Below, in pieces: positions 44,870 through 56,304 of a DNA stretch of 64,000 nt. The notes under the pieces were generated by a model, which saw only the letters and a list, made by a program, of their open reading frames with translations, was not told the origin of the DNA and ran no database searches. The stretch's first letter is position 1; every line of letters starts with the position of its first letter. The stretch comes from Linum tenue. Its lineage: Eukaryota; Streptophyta; Magnoliopsida; Malpighiales; Linaceae. Position numbers and translations under genes: made by a program. The stretch is from positions 7,910,032 through 7,974,031 of the forward strand of contig CAMGYJ010000003.1 of assembly GCA_946122785.1 (NCBI GenBank), in the 5' to 3' direction.

Positions 44870-46652
44870 AAAACCTCTGGACAAATGTTGGGCAGATGAG
44901 GTGGGAGGTGGTGGAAGGTCACTCGGGCAATCAATTCCACACTTCTTGAGATGCTCGGCCATTTTCTGAATGAGTTGGTGTTGGATGTTGTTTTGGTGCT
45001 GCTGGTACTTATGATCTTGTTGCTTTAGTTTTTGTAGGTGAGCAATGATGTTCGTCGGGCGAGTGCCTTATGTTGGGGTGCTTATGGAGCGATTTGGATC
45101 AGCTGGGGGAGTTCTTGAAGATGTTGTTGAGGTGCTGGCAGCTGCTTCCAAGGTTACTTTTGCACGGGCAACAACTAATTCATCTTCTTCCGTTGTATCC
45201 TTGGTGGTGGTTTTCTCCGGCTTGGCTTTTGCTTGCTCTTCCTAGATTTTGTTGAACTCAGGTATCGATACGTACCTTCCTCTTTATGTTATTCTTATTA
45301 TGTAGTTCATGTTTGATAGAGTTCTTTGTTCGATTACTATGGTTTCCGCACATTTGTCGATGCCATTTGGATTCTTGGGAAATCCGTAACAAGCTTGACC
45401 TATAGCAATAATGATTCCTCCAAATCTGATGTTGCCCTTTGATCCTTTTAAGGCTTGCTCACCAAGAAGAACTCCCAATCAATATCCCAAGTTGAGTGGA
45501 GTCTTCGTGACACAACTATAGAGGAAGCGGAGGTCGGTATTGTGTACACCGGGGTTGTTGGAACCACGACACAAGGCTCTCCGGCATAGGTACTCATGTA
45601 CAAGCACCAAAGCAGGATCCCGAATGGGTTTTCTTCTTGTTTTCTGCGAGTAGAACTCCTTATCATCATCTGCAATTCTTCTCCAAAAGGATTTTTCATC
45701 ATAAGGGGATTCTGGTTTTGTTGTTGCTACTCCATCAAACAACAAAGCCTTGTGCACTTGGCTCAATGACAATTGAAATTTCTTGCCTCCCAAAGAAAAC
45801 TGGAATTTGCTGTTGATTCCATCTTTATGAAAAACGAATGTAGCTAGAAATGCTCTTGTCAATTTCTCATAAGTATGAAACCTCAATTCTGGAAATCTAG
45901 GCCAGCCCATATTTCTGAAGTAATTCAACACATTCTCCTCTATTCTAGTAATTCTCAGCACATGCATATCCATAAATTGAGAGGGAATAGTCAGCCGAGC
46001 AAGAAGAATCTTGTATTTTTTCATATGTTCAAGAGGAATGAGAGGTTTACCGAAAGTTCTTGAGACATCTACTCCACTGTTTGTTGCTTCTGGTTTAGAT
46101 TTTGGATTAGTTTTGACTTTTTTACTTCTCGATTGGACTATAGATTGTGAGAGGGAGCTTGCCTCTTTGATGGTTGCTTCTTTTTGTTGTCTTTAGCCTT
46201 CCGTTTTCTTTTCGATTGAGGTGCATTGTTGCTGGAACGTGGTTGCTTCAATCGTGGCTCTCCCAGCTTGTTTTGGCACTTTCCTTGGCTTGTGGTGGAG
46301 GTACATGACTGTTGCAGCTTTGGTGCTCATATGGCAGCTCCATTGAATCGTCAAAGGTGTCCATTGTGGCTTGAACATAGTCTCCCATCATCAGAAGTTT
46401 TGATCCTTCCGATAGAGGCATAACAAAAATTCTTTCTACTCTCTTCTTCCCAATGCTTCCTCTGACAAACCTATGAAACGTGGGGGGAACTTCAACTCCG
46501 GCAACTTCTGGTCTAGGATCTGGAACTTGACCGGTTTCAGAGAGAATATCTAAGGAGTAAATCATATTCCATTTTCTGAATTCTGTCTTTCTGTCAATGC
46601 TCCAATCAATCAGTTGAAAATGGCAGACTCCAGCCCTTTTCTTCCTCACCAT
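44870..46652 (-). pseudogene. Athila post-pol ORF, right arm
   Basis: Inverse counterpart of 41,892-43,674. The start MVRKKRAGVCHFQ is at 46,652. Its first block is open for 134 codons, where the left copy is broken. The middle block (46,024-45,479) matches the left block with about one change in ten residues, then breaks at LNLGY. The C-terminal Gln-rich part is shortened, and the normal stop has changed so that the frame reads through. The differing breaks in the two arms show that they decayed separately. Confidence 0.75.
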
Positions 46653-46897
46653 GGCTGCTTCCCAGAGTTATTTCCTCCAAATATAGAGGAGACCCAAGTT
46701 GTCTTCTTCTTTGCTCAAACTTTGTACTTCACCACAGCCTACAACAAGCAATATTCTCTCTTCTAATCAATTCCTAGCGAACCCATGAGCGCTAGAGTCA
46801 TTTCGAGTTGACGGAGAAGGATTTCTGTCAATTTGATGAGCAGAATTTGGGTTTTAGAAAACTCTGGAAATTGGGCAAATGTGATGGAGAAGGAGGA

Positions 46898-47250
46898 TGA
46901 TAGAAACCCAATTTTTGGTATCTATATAATTATCATGATTACTATTTATTAGGATATTATTATATATGGATAGTAGTCATCGAGTCGTATTAGGATAGTC
47001 TATTAGCTTTTTCCAGTCTTTAGCTATAAGTATGTACGTTGTGATTTATTCAGGATCAATCAAGAAGAATATTAAGAAAACAATCTTCTCAACCCTATTC
47101 TCCCAATCCTCTCAATTCTAGATCTCAATCCCTCTAAAGGCCTAGGCCAATTCTCTATCTTTATCTTCTCAAATCCCTAATTATGTTCTTAATCTCTAAA
47201 TCCCAATCTCACGACCAGACCCGATAGAACCCTAATCTCAGTTTCTATCA
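46898..47250 (+). repeat. 5' LTR, 353 bp
   Basis: Starts TGATAGAAAC and ends GTTTCTATCA, a 10-bp inverse pair. Likely TATA at 'agctataagtatg' (about 47,023). Confidence 0.85.
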
Positions 47251-47267
47251 TTTGGTATCGGAGCCTG
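47251..47267 (+). other. Primer-binding site (initiator tRNA-Met type)
   Basis: tttggtatcggagcctg directly follows the LTR. The copia consensus is TGGTATCAGAGC, so there is one change. Confidence 0.8.
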
Positions 47268-47277
47268 GCTGCGAGCA

Positions 47278-48048
47278 TGAGTTCATCACGGCTATCACTT
47301 GGGGACTTGCTTTTACAAGTTGCTCGAGAAACTAATCGAACTCGAGGATGCCCTCAAGAAGAGGGAGGAGAAGTGGCAACAATGGTCGGTAGAGCAACTG
47401 CGGTTGATGGAAAAGATCTTACGAATCATCGACTCACCGCACCGAACCAAGTCACCCACCACCACCGTGGCGGCTTCACCACCACCATCACCAACGGAGG
47501 ACATCACCGTCGTTCTTTCAGCGGCCGTCGAAGAAGAAGATGATGAAGCCACATCCACGCCACCAACCGCAAAGGTCACGACAATGGCGCCTGCCATTAC
47601 AAGCATCATCACCATTACCGAACAGCCAATCCTCAACGGCACGGCCTTGTCCTCGGCAGAGATGATGGCGCTATCATCAGTAGCTGTCGTTGTCGTATAT
47701 AACACAGCGTTACCACCACCACCAATCACTGTTGTGGTGGATACGAAGACTACAATGAGCTCGGTAGAGTCGGTAGCGTCATGCACAGAGGAGGATAAAT
47801 CGTATCTGAAAGATGGTGACACCTCTCAAGTGAATTTCCAAGCACCCGAAGCTTCATTGATGTTTTTCTCGTGTGGAATGAAAGGATCAATTGGAAGAGG
47901 AGGAAGAAGAATCAAAGGCCCAAAGTTGGCTTGGAGCCCCGGAAACCGAAAAATAAGGAGAGGGGAGCTCAATTGCTGGCGGCTTTGGCCCCAGTTGGTC
48001 GAGAAACGGGTCGGACGCGCCACCGCGGGATCAATTTCTCGCGTCTAA
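47278..48048 (+). pseudogene. Unknown ORF of the nested element, frameshifted near its start
   Basis: An ATG at 47,278, right after the primer-binding site, begins MSSSRLSLGDLLLQVARE. The coding sense then continues better in the overlapping frame that starts at 47,299 (IELEDALKKREEKWQQW, helical, then a Pro/Thr/Ser-rich region to 48,048). This suggests a 1-2 nt shift near 47,320. The helical start resembles the coiled N-terminus of plant gag proteins, but there is no zinc knuckle or capsid motif that I can name. GC-rich DNA with further open frames in other phases runs to about 48,530; these are probably compositional. Confidence 0.4.
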
Positions 48049-48539
48049 AGGAAGAGGAGGGAATGGCGGACCGGGTTACGACAAGAGGAGAGCTCAGAGA
48101 GAAGGATCCAAGGTTGAGGGTGGCCGGGTCGAGTTTTTCTCTCCGTTGCCTGAGGAGACTATCGCCACCAGGGAAAGAGACGGATAAGAAGGCATCGCGG
48201 GTGGAAGCGTCGAGGATGAGGTCGGTAGCTGACTTTCCCCTATGCCGTTGGAGGAGTTGCTTGCCACCGAGATGGAAGAAGAAGAAGCACGGCGTCGGGA
48301 CTCTCTGCTCGGCGCCGAAGAAGCCTTCGCCGCCAGAGGCGGAGACGTCGACTGCCGAGAAAGTGAAGGCCGAGACGCGGCCGAAGTCGGGTTTCGCTCC
48401 TCGCTGCCTGGTGCTCTATTTGCCGCCGGCTGGAGAAACAAAGGAGGAAGACGGCGGTCCACATTTTCCCTAAGAGCTGCGACGTCTTTCTCTCTCCCTC
48501 GAAGCTCATCTGAGCGGCTACAGAGGGACAAAGCCTAAT

Positions 48540-49295
48540 CCCATTAGGGTTTGGCATGGGCTGATCATGGGCCAGTCAAACAAATGGAGTGGGCCTCTTA
48601 AGCTGAGTGGACTAGTATGGGGGCCAGGAGAAAGCGAGCCGACTCACTAGAGAGGCTTCGGTGGGCTTGAATCGTCAGAATAGGCCAAGTTGAAGCCTGG
48701 GTTCGGGCCGAGATCAAGTGGCTCTTTAGCTGATGTTAAATGGGCAAGTAGGCCGAACAAGGAGGTTGTCATGAGCCCACCATGGATTGTGTTTGGAGGA
48801 AAGCAGGCTTGGAGGGATGTCTTATGTGTATAGATGGGCTTGCAAGTAAGTCAAGCCCAAATGAAATTAAGAAGAAGAACACAAAGAGACTTGACAATCA
48901 ATTGGGTCACCATCCCTTCTTCCAAGTAGATGTGGGCTTAGATCAAGGTGAAGGAAGAGAAGGTGGAGAAAAGTCATGGGCTGTTTTCACCACCAAATCC
49001 ACGGCGGATTTGTGGGGCATTTCCTTGAAGACCTCTAGATGGAGCGTATAGAAGAACAGTTTTTCAATTCTTATTACGTGGATTTCAAAAATGAAGAGGA
49101 AAAATTGTTCAGCTACGGAGAACGTGGCATGTGTCACGTGGGTAGAGAAGTGTCGAGGAAAGTTGGAGCTGCTCGAGAAGAGTTTCTTCGCGAATTTGGA
49201 ACGCAACTAGAAACGCAGAAAGTGGAGGATTCGACACCTAGAGTGCGCGAGAAAGGTGGAGCAGTGGGCTAATCGATCAACCTTAAGGGCAAGGT
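48540..49295 (+). other. Non-coding 3' interior of the nested element
   Basis: Rich in GGGCC/GGGCTT words, no gene recognised. The last bases before the 3' LTR (aagggcaaggt) may be the polypurine tract. Confidence 0.45.
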
Positions 49296-49634
49296 TGGTC
49301 TCAATTTTCGGTATCTATCATAATTACTATTTGTTAGGATATTATTATATATGGATAGTAGTCATCGAGTCGTATTAGGATAACCTATTAGGTTTTTCCA
49401 GTCTTTAGCTATAAGTATGTACGTTGTGATTTATTCAGGATCAATCAAGAAAATATTAAGAAAACAATCTCCTAAACCCTATTCTCCCAATCCTCTCAAT
49501 TCTAGATCTCAATCCCTCTAAAGGCCTAGGCCGATTCTCTATCTTTCTCTTCTCAAATCCCTAATTCTGTTCTTAATTCCTAAATCCCAATCTCACGACC
49601 AGACCCGATAGAACCCTATTCCTAGTTTCTATCA
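49296..49634 (+). repeat. 3' LTR, 339 bp
   Basis: Matches the 5' LTR except near its start (tggtctcaattttcgg instead of tgatagaaacccaatttttgg) and a short deletion. Ends TTTCTATCA, then GAGGA. Confidence 0.8.
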
Positions 49635-50383
49635 GAGGAATGAGGAGAATTGGTTGGGTTGATAGAGAGGGGTGAGTCACGAAATTGATGGATGGACCGA
49701 AGTTTGGGATTAATTTGAAAACTTTGATGGGATTTTTGGAAGTATAGGAGAAGAAGGAAGAAGAACGAAAAAGAAAACTAAGAGGGAGAAGAAAAAAAAG
49801 AGTGGGAGGGGATTAAGGAGAGAGAACCGAGAGGCTTTTTTTCTTTTTCTGGGTTCCACTTTTTCGTTTTTCTATTCTTTTTTATTTCTTTTAACTTTCT
49901 TTTTTTCTGCAAATGAAACTCCAATCTCTCGCCACTTCTTCTCTCTCTCTCTCTTCGGATTTTTTTCTTTCTTTTTTATAATTTTTTTCCTTCTTTTTGG
50001 GTTGTGCAACCATGCACACCCCTTTGTTTTCCTTTTTCTATTTTTTTAATAGAAAAAATAAAAGAAAAGTGCTTCATGGTCCCTCCTTTCTTGTTCATTG
50101 CGTTTTAGCACTTCAAGTCCATCAGTGTTACCTTCCACCCCACATTGCATTTCTCCACTGCAAAATGCATCTCTCCGCTACACATTTTCACCAAAGCATT
50201 CTGCCAATGCACCTATAAAATTGGAAAAATACCTTCCTCAACGAATTTTGAGCTCAAATTTTTTGGAGATCCTTCAAACGTCCTACAAAGTGAAATTATG
50301 AAAACAAATTGCAAGGAAAACAAACCTCGGGTTGCCTCACAAGAAGCGCTTGTTTAACATCATTAGCTCGACGTTAGAATGAC

Positions 50384-53030
50384 TTAGTTTAGGCGATAAG
50401 AGGAGATCTCCAACACATATGCTCTTTCTATGTATTGTTTGAGTATCTGGCCATTCACCTTGAACACTCCATTGTCACCAAGAATCTCGATGACACCATG
50501 AGGGAAGACTTTGGTCACCGTGAACGGTCCGGACCACCTTGATTTCAACTTGCCCGGAAAGAGGCGGGGACGAGATTCGAAGAGTAATACCTTATCGCCT
50601 ACATTGAATTCTCGCCTTACAATGTGTTGATCATGCCACCTCTTCGTCTTCTCCTTATAGATTCGGGCATTCTCATAGGCGTTGAGGCAGATCTCGTCTA
50701 GCTCATTCAATTGAAGGAGCCTCTTTTATCCGACTTGTTTCACATCATAATTCAACCTCTTGATGGCCCAATACACCTTGTGTTCGAGCTCCACCGGTAA
50801 GTGGCATGCTTTGTCAAACACTAGCCGATATGGAGACATGCCTAATGGAGTTTTATAGGCAGTCCTATAGGCCCACAGAGCATCATCCAACTTCCTCGAC
50901 CAATCCTTCCGAGAGGAGTTAACGGTGGTCTCTAAGATGTGATTCAATTCGCAGTTGGGTACTTCAACTTGCCCGCTGGTTTTGTGGATGGTATGGTGTG
51001 GCAATGCGATGTTTCACTCCATATTTGGTCAAAAGTGTATTCAGCCCGCGGCTTGTGAAATGTGTTCCTTCATCACTTATGACAACCCTTGGTACTCCAA
51101 AACGGGTGAACAAGTTCTTTCTCATGAAGTTCACCACCATATCTGATTCATTGGTTGGCAATGCGGCTTCCTCCACCATCTTTGATATATACAACAGGGA
51201 CGAGAATGTTATTTGTTTCTGTAGGATGATGGGAAAGGGCCCATGAAGTCTATACCCCATAGATCAAACATCTCCACCTCCAAGATTGGTGTTTGTGGCA
51301 TCTCCATCCTAGATGAGATTTTACCTGTTCTTTGGCATCTATCACATGCAGCAACAAAGTTACGGGCATCAGGAAATAAAGAAAGCCAATATAAACCTGA
51401 TTGTAAGACTTTTGCTGCTGTCCTTTGAGGTTCGAAGTGACGTCCTGTAGCTAAGGTATGATAGAAGTTGAGTACACTATGGACTTCATTCTCAGGAATG
51501 CAATGTCTTATCATAAGATCTGCACAATGCTTATACAAGAATGGATCATCCCATATGTAATTCTTTGAAATAGTGATCAATTTCTTGCGTTGTTGGTAAG
51601 ATGTTTCAGGAAGCTTACCTGTTGCAAGGTAGTTTGAAATATCAGCATACCAAGGGGCCCCCTTCGTTATTATGGCAAAGAGTTGCTCATCGGGCAGTGA
51701 GTCATCAATATCCAAATTTTCAATTGGAAGTGATTTTGCTTCCAACCTTGAGAGATGGTCGGCTACCAAGTTCACCGAGCCTTTCTGTTCACGGATTTCT
51801 ATGTCAAATTCTTGCAAAAGAAGAACCCAACGAAGTAACCTAGGTTTGGCTTCCTTCATAGAAAGAAGGTGTTTGATGGCTGCATGATCAGTGTACACAA
51901 TGGTTTTTGAACCCAATAAAGATGATCGAAACTTCTCAAATGCATAAACTGCCGCAAGTAATTCTTTCTCAATTGTCGCATAATTCATTTGTGCATCATT
52001 AAGGAGTTTACTTGCATAGTAAATGGCATGTAACTTACCTTTTTTCCGCTGCCCCAAAAAAAACCCTACTGCATAATCACTAGCATCACACATTAATTCA
52101 AATGGAATATTATAATCGGGTGCTGTGATAATGGGTGCGAATATGAGCTCCTTCTTAAGCTTGTTGAAAGCCTGCAAACACTCATTAGAAAATTTGAAAG
52201 CATTGTCTTTTGCTAACAATTCACATAAGGGTTTAGTGATCTTAGAAAAATCTTTAATGAACCTCCGGTAAAATCCGGCATGTCCTAGGAAACTTCTAAT
52301 CCCCTTCACGTTGCTAGGTGGGGGAAATCGTTCTATAACTTTAATTTTTGCTTTGTCAACCTCAATCGCGCTAGCTGAAATACGATGTCCAAGTACTATA
52401 CCTTCTGCTACAATAAAGTGACACTTCTCCCAATTAAGGACTAAATTGGTCTCTTCACATCGCTGCAAAACCTTAGACAAGTTAGCTAGACAATGTTCAA
52501 AATTGGTACCAAAAGTTGCAAAGTCATCCATGAAAACTTCAAGACTTTTTTCTATCATGTTGGAGAAGATAGTTGTCATGCACCGTTGGAAGGTAGCCGG
52601 TGCGTTGCACAACCCAAATGGCATTCTTAGGTATGCAAAAAATCCTTGAGGGCATGTAAAAGCTGTCTTCTCTTGGTCCTCTGGTGCAACTGGAATTTGA
52701 AAGTAGCTGGAGTAGCCATCTAAAAAGCAATAGTGAGAATGACCTGCCAACCGTTCGAGCATTTGATCGATGAAAGGAATTGGAAAGTGAACCATTCGGG
52801 TTGCCACATTTAACTTCCTATAATCGATACAAACACGTCATCCGGTGACAGTTCGAGTTTGTATAAGCTCATCCTTGTTATTTCTCACCACGGTAATTCC
52901 ACCTTTCTTTAGGACAACTTGCATAGGACTCACCCACTTGCTGTCAGAAATCGGGTAAATAATTCGTGCATCTAATAGTTTTATTACCTCCTTTTTCCTT
53001 CATATGTGGATTGAGCCTTCTTTGGGCTTG
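50384..53030 (-). pseudogene. Athila pol: reverse transcriptase, RNase H and integrase (right arm)
   Basis: Read on minus from about 53,030: ISDSKWVSPMQVVLKK opens the RT. An in-frame TGA (52,838-52,840) replaces the Trp expected before [11 protein letters not shown] 532-codon open block (52,807-51,209) holds the RT core with the catalytic FMDDF (block residues 92-96), RNase H ([27 protein letters not shown]), the integrase zinc-binding residues (...C-DRCQRTG) and the first catalytic Asp (WGIDFMGPF). A frameshift after about 51,210 splits the rest of integrase into blocks at 51,260-50,964, 51,004-50,726 and 50,710-50,384, with SDEGTHF and [14 protein letters not shown]. The polyprotein would copy RNA to DNA and insert it. 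It is inactive as read. Confidence 0.9.
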
Positions 53031-53534
53031 GATTGAGGGTTTGTAACCCTCCTTCAAGAGTATCTTATGCATACAAAAAGTTGGACTCATACCCGTAATG
53101 TCGGAATAGTCCATCCTATGGCTTTGATATGTCGTTGCAAGATTCTCAAAAGCTCTTGTTCCTGAGAAAGTGTTAGTGAAGCCGAAATTATGATAGAAAA
53201 TGTGGAATCTTACCCAAATATGCATATTTGAGGTGACTAGGTAATGGTTTTTGCTCTAGCTTTGGTGGTTGAATTCTTGAAGGAACTAGCATCTTGCGAG
53301 TTTGAGTTTCTCCTTCATCCTCAATCTGCATGGGTAAAGCCTCAAGCAATTGCGTCCTTTTTGACATGGTTATGTTTTCATGTTCATGATCACTATCTAA
53401 AGCATCAAAATCATAATCATAATCATAGTCATTGTTGAGAATCTTTTTGGTGCATGATTCTATCACATCCACCACACATATATCATCATAATAGTCGGGA
53501 TACTTACTTGATCGATAAATATTTAATCTTACCT
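53031..53534 (-). pseudogene. Athila protease-RT linker, decayed
   Basis: A 95-codon block (53,475-53,188) with MVDVIESCTKKIL and an Asp/Tyr-rich stretch sits between protease and RT as in other Athila polyproteins, then shifts frame twice. Confidence 0.55.
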
Positions 53535-54020
53535 CTACTCTGAAAGTAAGTTCTCCTTTTGGACATCTATAATTGCACCACCTGTGGCGAGGAATGGTCT
53601 TCCAAGAATGAGAGGCACCTCCCGGTCCTCATCCATCTCTAAGATCACAAAATCTGCCGGGAAGATGAACCTTCCCACTTTGACTAGCACGTTCTCCACC
53701 ATACCCTTTGGAATCTTCACTGATCTGTCTGCCAATTGGAGGGTGTTCCGTGTTGGTTTAATAACATCTCTCAACCCTAATTTGTTGTAAACCGAGTAAG
53801 GCATCAAATTGATCCCCGCTCCAAGATCACAAAGGGATTTAGTGAAATCCTTATCTCCAATGGTGCAAGGAATGGTGAAACTCCCCGGATCGTCTCTTTT
53901 CTCTGGTATTTTATTTTGAATCACTGCACTACACTCAGAGCTGAGGGTTACCTTCTCAATATCGGACCACTTGCGCTTCTTTGTGAGTAACTCCTTCAAG
54001 AATTTTTCATAGGTAGGCAT
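53535..54020 (-). pseudogene. Athila aspartic protease region
   Basis: A 161-codon block with FTIPCTIGDKDFTKSLCDLGA, the Athila form of the retropepsin active site (LCDLGAG), and the flap/C-terminal VPLILGRPFLATGGA motif. It would cut the Gag-Pol polyprotein. It is open in itself but cut off from gag and RT by stops and shifts. Confidence 0.85.
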
Positions 54021-54187
54021 TTGTTCTAATGTTTCCGCCTGATATGGAGTTGTTTGAAGAGATTTACGAACGTTTTGAAGTTTGGGTCTTCTAAGGGCTT
54101 CATTAACCTTTGAAGTTTGGGTCTTCCAAGGGCTTCGTTAAACCATCATTCATTAGGTTTAACCACCTCATCTTGTAATTTTTCATG

Positions 54188-55865
54188 TTATGTAGGTGCA
54201 GTTGACGATTGCATGTGTAGTGGCAAAGTGCTTGCATTCTGACCCTGCACATCTTCTTTTGCATTTTCTTCAGCAGAATTTTCTGCATCTTCCCCCATAA
54301 GTGGCTTCTTCTTTTCCTTTTGATCTTCTAACTCCTTCCTGCTTTTTAAGGTGACGCCTACCACCTTGGCATCCCTAGGATTCCTCTTCGTGTTTGCAGG
54401 GAGAGTACCCGAGATACGACCTTGAATGTCCGCCAATGTTTGAGCCATTTGACCCATTTTTCGCTCCATCGCCAAAATGGATGATTGCACATTATTGTTG
54501 AGGGACAATTGTTGTTGAATGTGGGTGCTTGTATGTGCCACGAACTAATCTAACCCCTTCATATTGTTGTCCATTTTCTGCATGTAGGCAAGAATCAATT
54601 CTTCAAGATTTGACTTCTCCTCCTCCTGAGGTTTTTTAGGTTGAAACCCCGGTGGTGGGTTGTTGGGACAAATTCTAATGGTGTTGTTATTTGTCCATGA
54701 AAGTTTGGATGTTTGCGCCATCCCAGGTTGTAGATGTTGGAGTAGGCACCGCCTTGGTTTCTCTGCTTATTGATAAATTGAACTTCCTCCAATTGGGAAG
54801 CTCATAAGGGGCATTGTTCTCGATGATGAGCACCTGCACACAAATCACAAGAAATAGTTTGGTCAGCGGAAATGAGAGAGAGAGGTTGGCCACTCTCTGT
54901 TCAAGTGCATCGAATTTGACATCCAACTTGGCTTTGATTCGTGCTTCCAAGCCGGTGAATTTGTCGATTTCATGCATACCGTCTCTCCTTCGTGAGCTCT
55001 TTTCTCCACCCCATTCATTAGCATCGGATCACATTTTTTCTATAAGGTCATAGGCGGCTCCGGGCTCCGTAGAAGTAAATCCTCCACCAGATGTTGTGTT
55101 CAAAGCTTGCCTGAAATCCCTTCTAATCCCATCAAAGAAGATGGTGATCACATTCCACTCCTCGAGGCCATGGCTTGGACACTTCAGCAAAAGCTCTTTG
55201 TATCGCTCCCAATCTTCACTTAGGCTTTCATCCTCGGCTTGTACAAAGTCTACAATCTCTTTTTGGGATTTCATGGATTTAGCGGGTGGAAAATATTTGT
55301 CAAGAAATGCCTTCTCTAGCTGCGCCCATGTGGTGATAGATCGAGGCGCCAGGTTTTTGAACCAATGAGCCGCTCGACCTATTCATGAGAATGAAAACAT
55401 ACGCAACCTGATTGCATCATCGGACACGCCAAGAATGCTACAAAATCTCCTCAAATGGTCATGAGGATCTTCTGTACTTGCTCCAGAGAATGTGTAGCCA
55501 TCTGTGATCATGTTGATGAAGGATGGTGTGATGTCGAGATTGGTGTTTCCAGTTGGAATGACAACCCCTGAAGGATGAGCTCCGGTTCTTCGGTTCAGCT
55601 TGCCTCGGATGGTTCGATCTTTAGGTGTGTCATTTCTCCCTTCACGGTGTTGATTGTTGTTGTGGCCTTGGGTAGCTCCCTCCTCCATTTTTTCTATAAG
55701 TGAAGAGATGAAACCCTTCTCTTCGTCTTGATGGCCTTTCGGAGAGGCAGGTGCTGATTTAGATTGGATGAATTTTCCTACCCTCGCGTGCTTTCGGTTG
55801 TACTTACACGGCTTCTCGATTTTGTGATTTAGCAGCAACAGCTCCTTAGTCTCCCATCTTCGCAT
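54188..55865 (-). pseudogene. Athila gag
   Basis: Capsid-type motifs in order on minus: DPHDHLRRFCSILGV, then, after a stop at about 55,383, AAHWFKNLAPRSITTWAQL, FFPPAKSMKSQKEIVDF and EDWERYKELLLKCPSHGLE, typical of the plant Retrotrans_gag family. Downstream blocks (54,977-54,595 and 54,541-54,188) are the Asn/Gln-rich C-terminal part leading to protease. At least three stops or shifts are present. Confidence 0.85.
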
Positions 55866-55961
55866 ACGCCAAGAAGAAATATTCTGAACTTTTCCTGCAC
55901 ACTAAAACACAAATCAAAATAGTTCACTCAAACAAAATTTATTAAAACTTAATTTTTGGCA

Positions 55962-55980
55962 ATCCCCGGCAACGGCCCCA
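55962..55980 (-). other. Primer-binding site (tRNA-Asp type), right arm
   Basis: The minus strand reads TGGGGCCGTTGCCGGGGAT, one change from the tRNA-Asp complement. Beyond it the sequence (TGCCAAAAATTAAG) departs from the tRNA, in contrast to the left arm. Confidence 0.85.
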
Positions 55981-55986
55981 AAAACT

Positions 55987-56277
55987 TGGTAGCAACAAAA
56001 CTGCAAGTGCACAGTGTCGTACAAGTAATAAAGTGTAAGTAAAATTATCGTTCTCTAGGGGATTGGTGAAATTCAATAATTAACAAATTTAGTTCAAGAA
56101 ACTATAGGAATTGTAAAGGTTGTAATCAAGTGATGATTTGCAAAGATCGCACAAATTAAATGACTCGATAAATCAATTATTTTGGAGAAATTGATATTGG
56201 AGAGTTCCGGGGGAAACACAAGAATTTACTATTAGCTCGGTAAATTTAATTATACTTGTCAATCAATTTAATCCATA
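55987..56277 (-). repeat. Athila LTR (5' LTR of right arm), truncated
   Basis: Inverse match to the end of the LTR at 38,415-39,308, with the same 6-base spacer (agtttt) to the primer site. It stops at 56,277 where the Helitron-like end begins. Confidence 0.8.
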
Positions 56278-56304
56278 CTAGCTTTATACCCGCCCGTTGG
56301 GCGG
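56278..56304 (-). mobile_element. Helitron-like 3' terminus
   Basis: On minus: hairpin CCGCCC-AAC-GGGCGG (56,304-56,290), 8 nt, then CTAG (56,281-56,278), followed by T in the host (A at 56,277 on plus). A GC hairpin shortly before CTRR and insertion between A and T are Helitron hallmarks. A possible 5' start, TCTCTACGTTTTTGTATATA on minus near 57,922, is not preceded by the expected A, so the far end is unproven. Confidence 0.45.

Larger units (their letters stand above)
46898..49634 (+). mobile_element. Non-autonomous copia-type LTR element nested in Athila right arm
   Basis: LTRs at 46,898-47,250 and about 49,296-49,634 and a perfect 5-bp duplication GAGGA (46,893-46,897 and 49,635-49,639). 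After the 5' LTR comes tttggtatcggagcctgg, a primer-binding site for initiator tRNA-Met as in copia elements. The interior (2.05 kb) lacks protease, integrase and RT. The Athila sequence matches the left arm continuously across the insertion point. Confidence 0.9.
39390..51214. repeat. Giant inverted repeat (tail-to-tail Athila copies), spacer 44,251-44,271
   Basis: The left arm 39,390-44,250 and right arm 44,272-51,214 are inverse copies. At the centre 'actcgagcgaaaatgcctac' (left) meets 'gtaggctttttggctcgagt' (right) around a 21-bp spacer. Removing the 688-bp insert on the left and the 2.7-kb insert on the right leaves arms of about 4.2 kb. Proteins from the two arms differ at roughly one residue in ten, so the arms are far from identical. 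Neither arm reaches a 3' LTR at the centre. Confidence 0.9.

Noticed and set aside
48240..48557. Overlapping open frames in the GC-rich part of the nested element
   Set aside because: Open in several frames on both strands because of base composition; no domain or consistent start.
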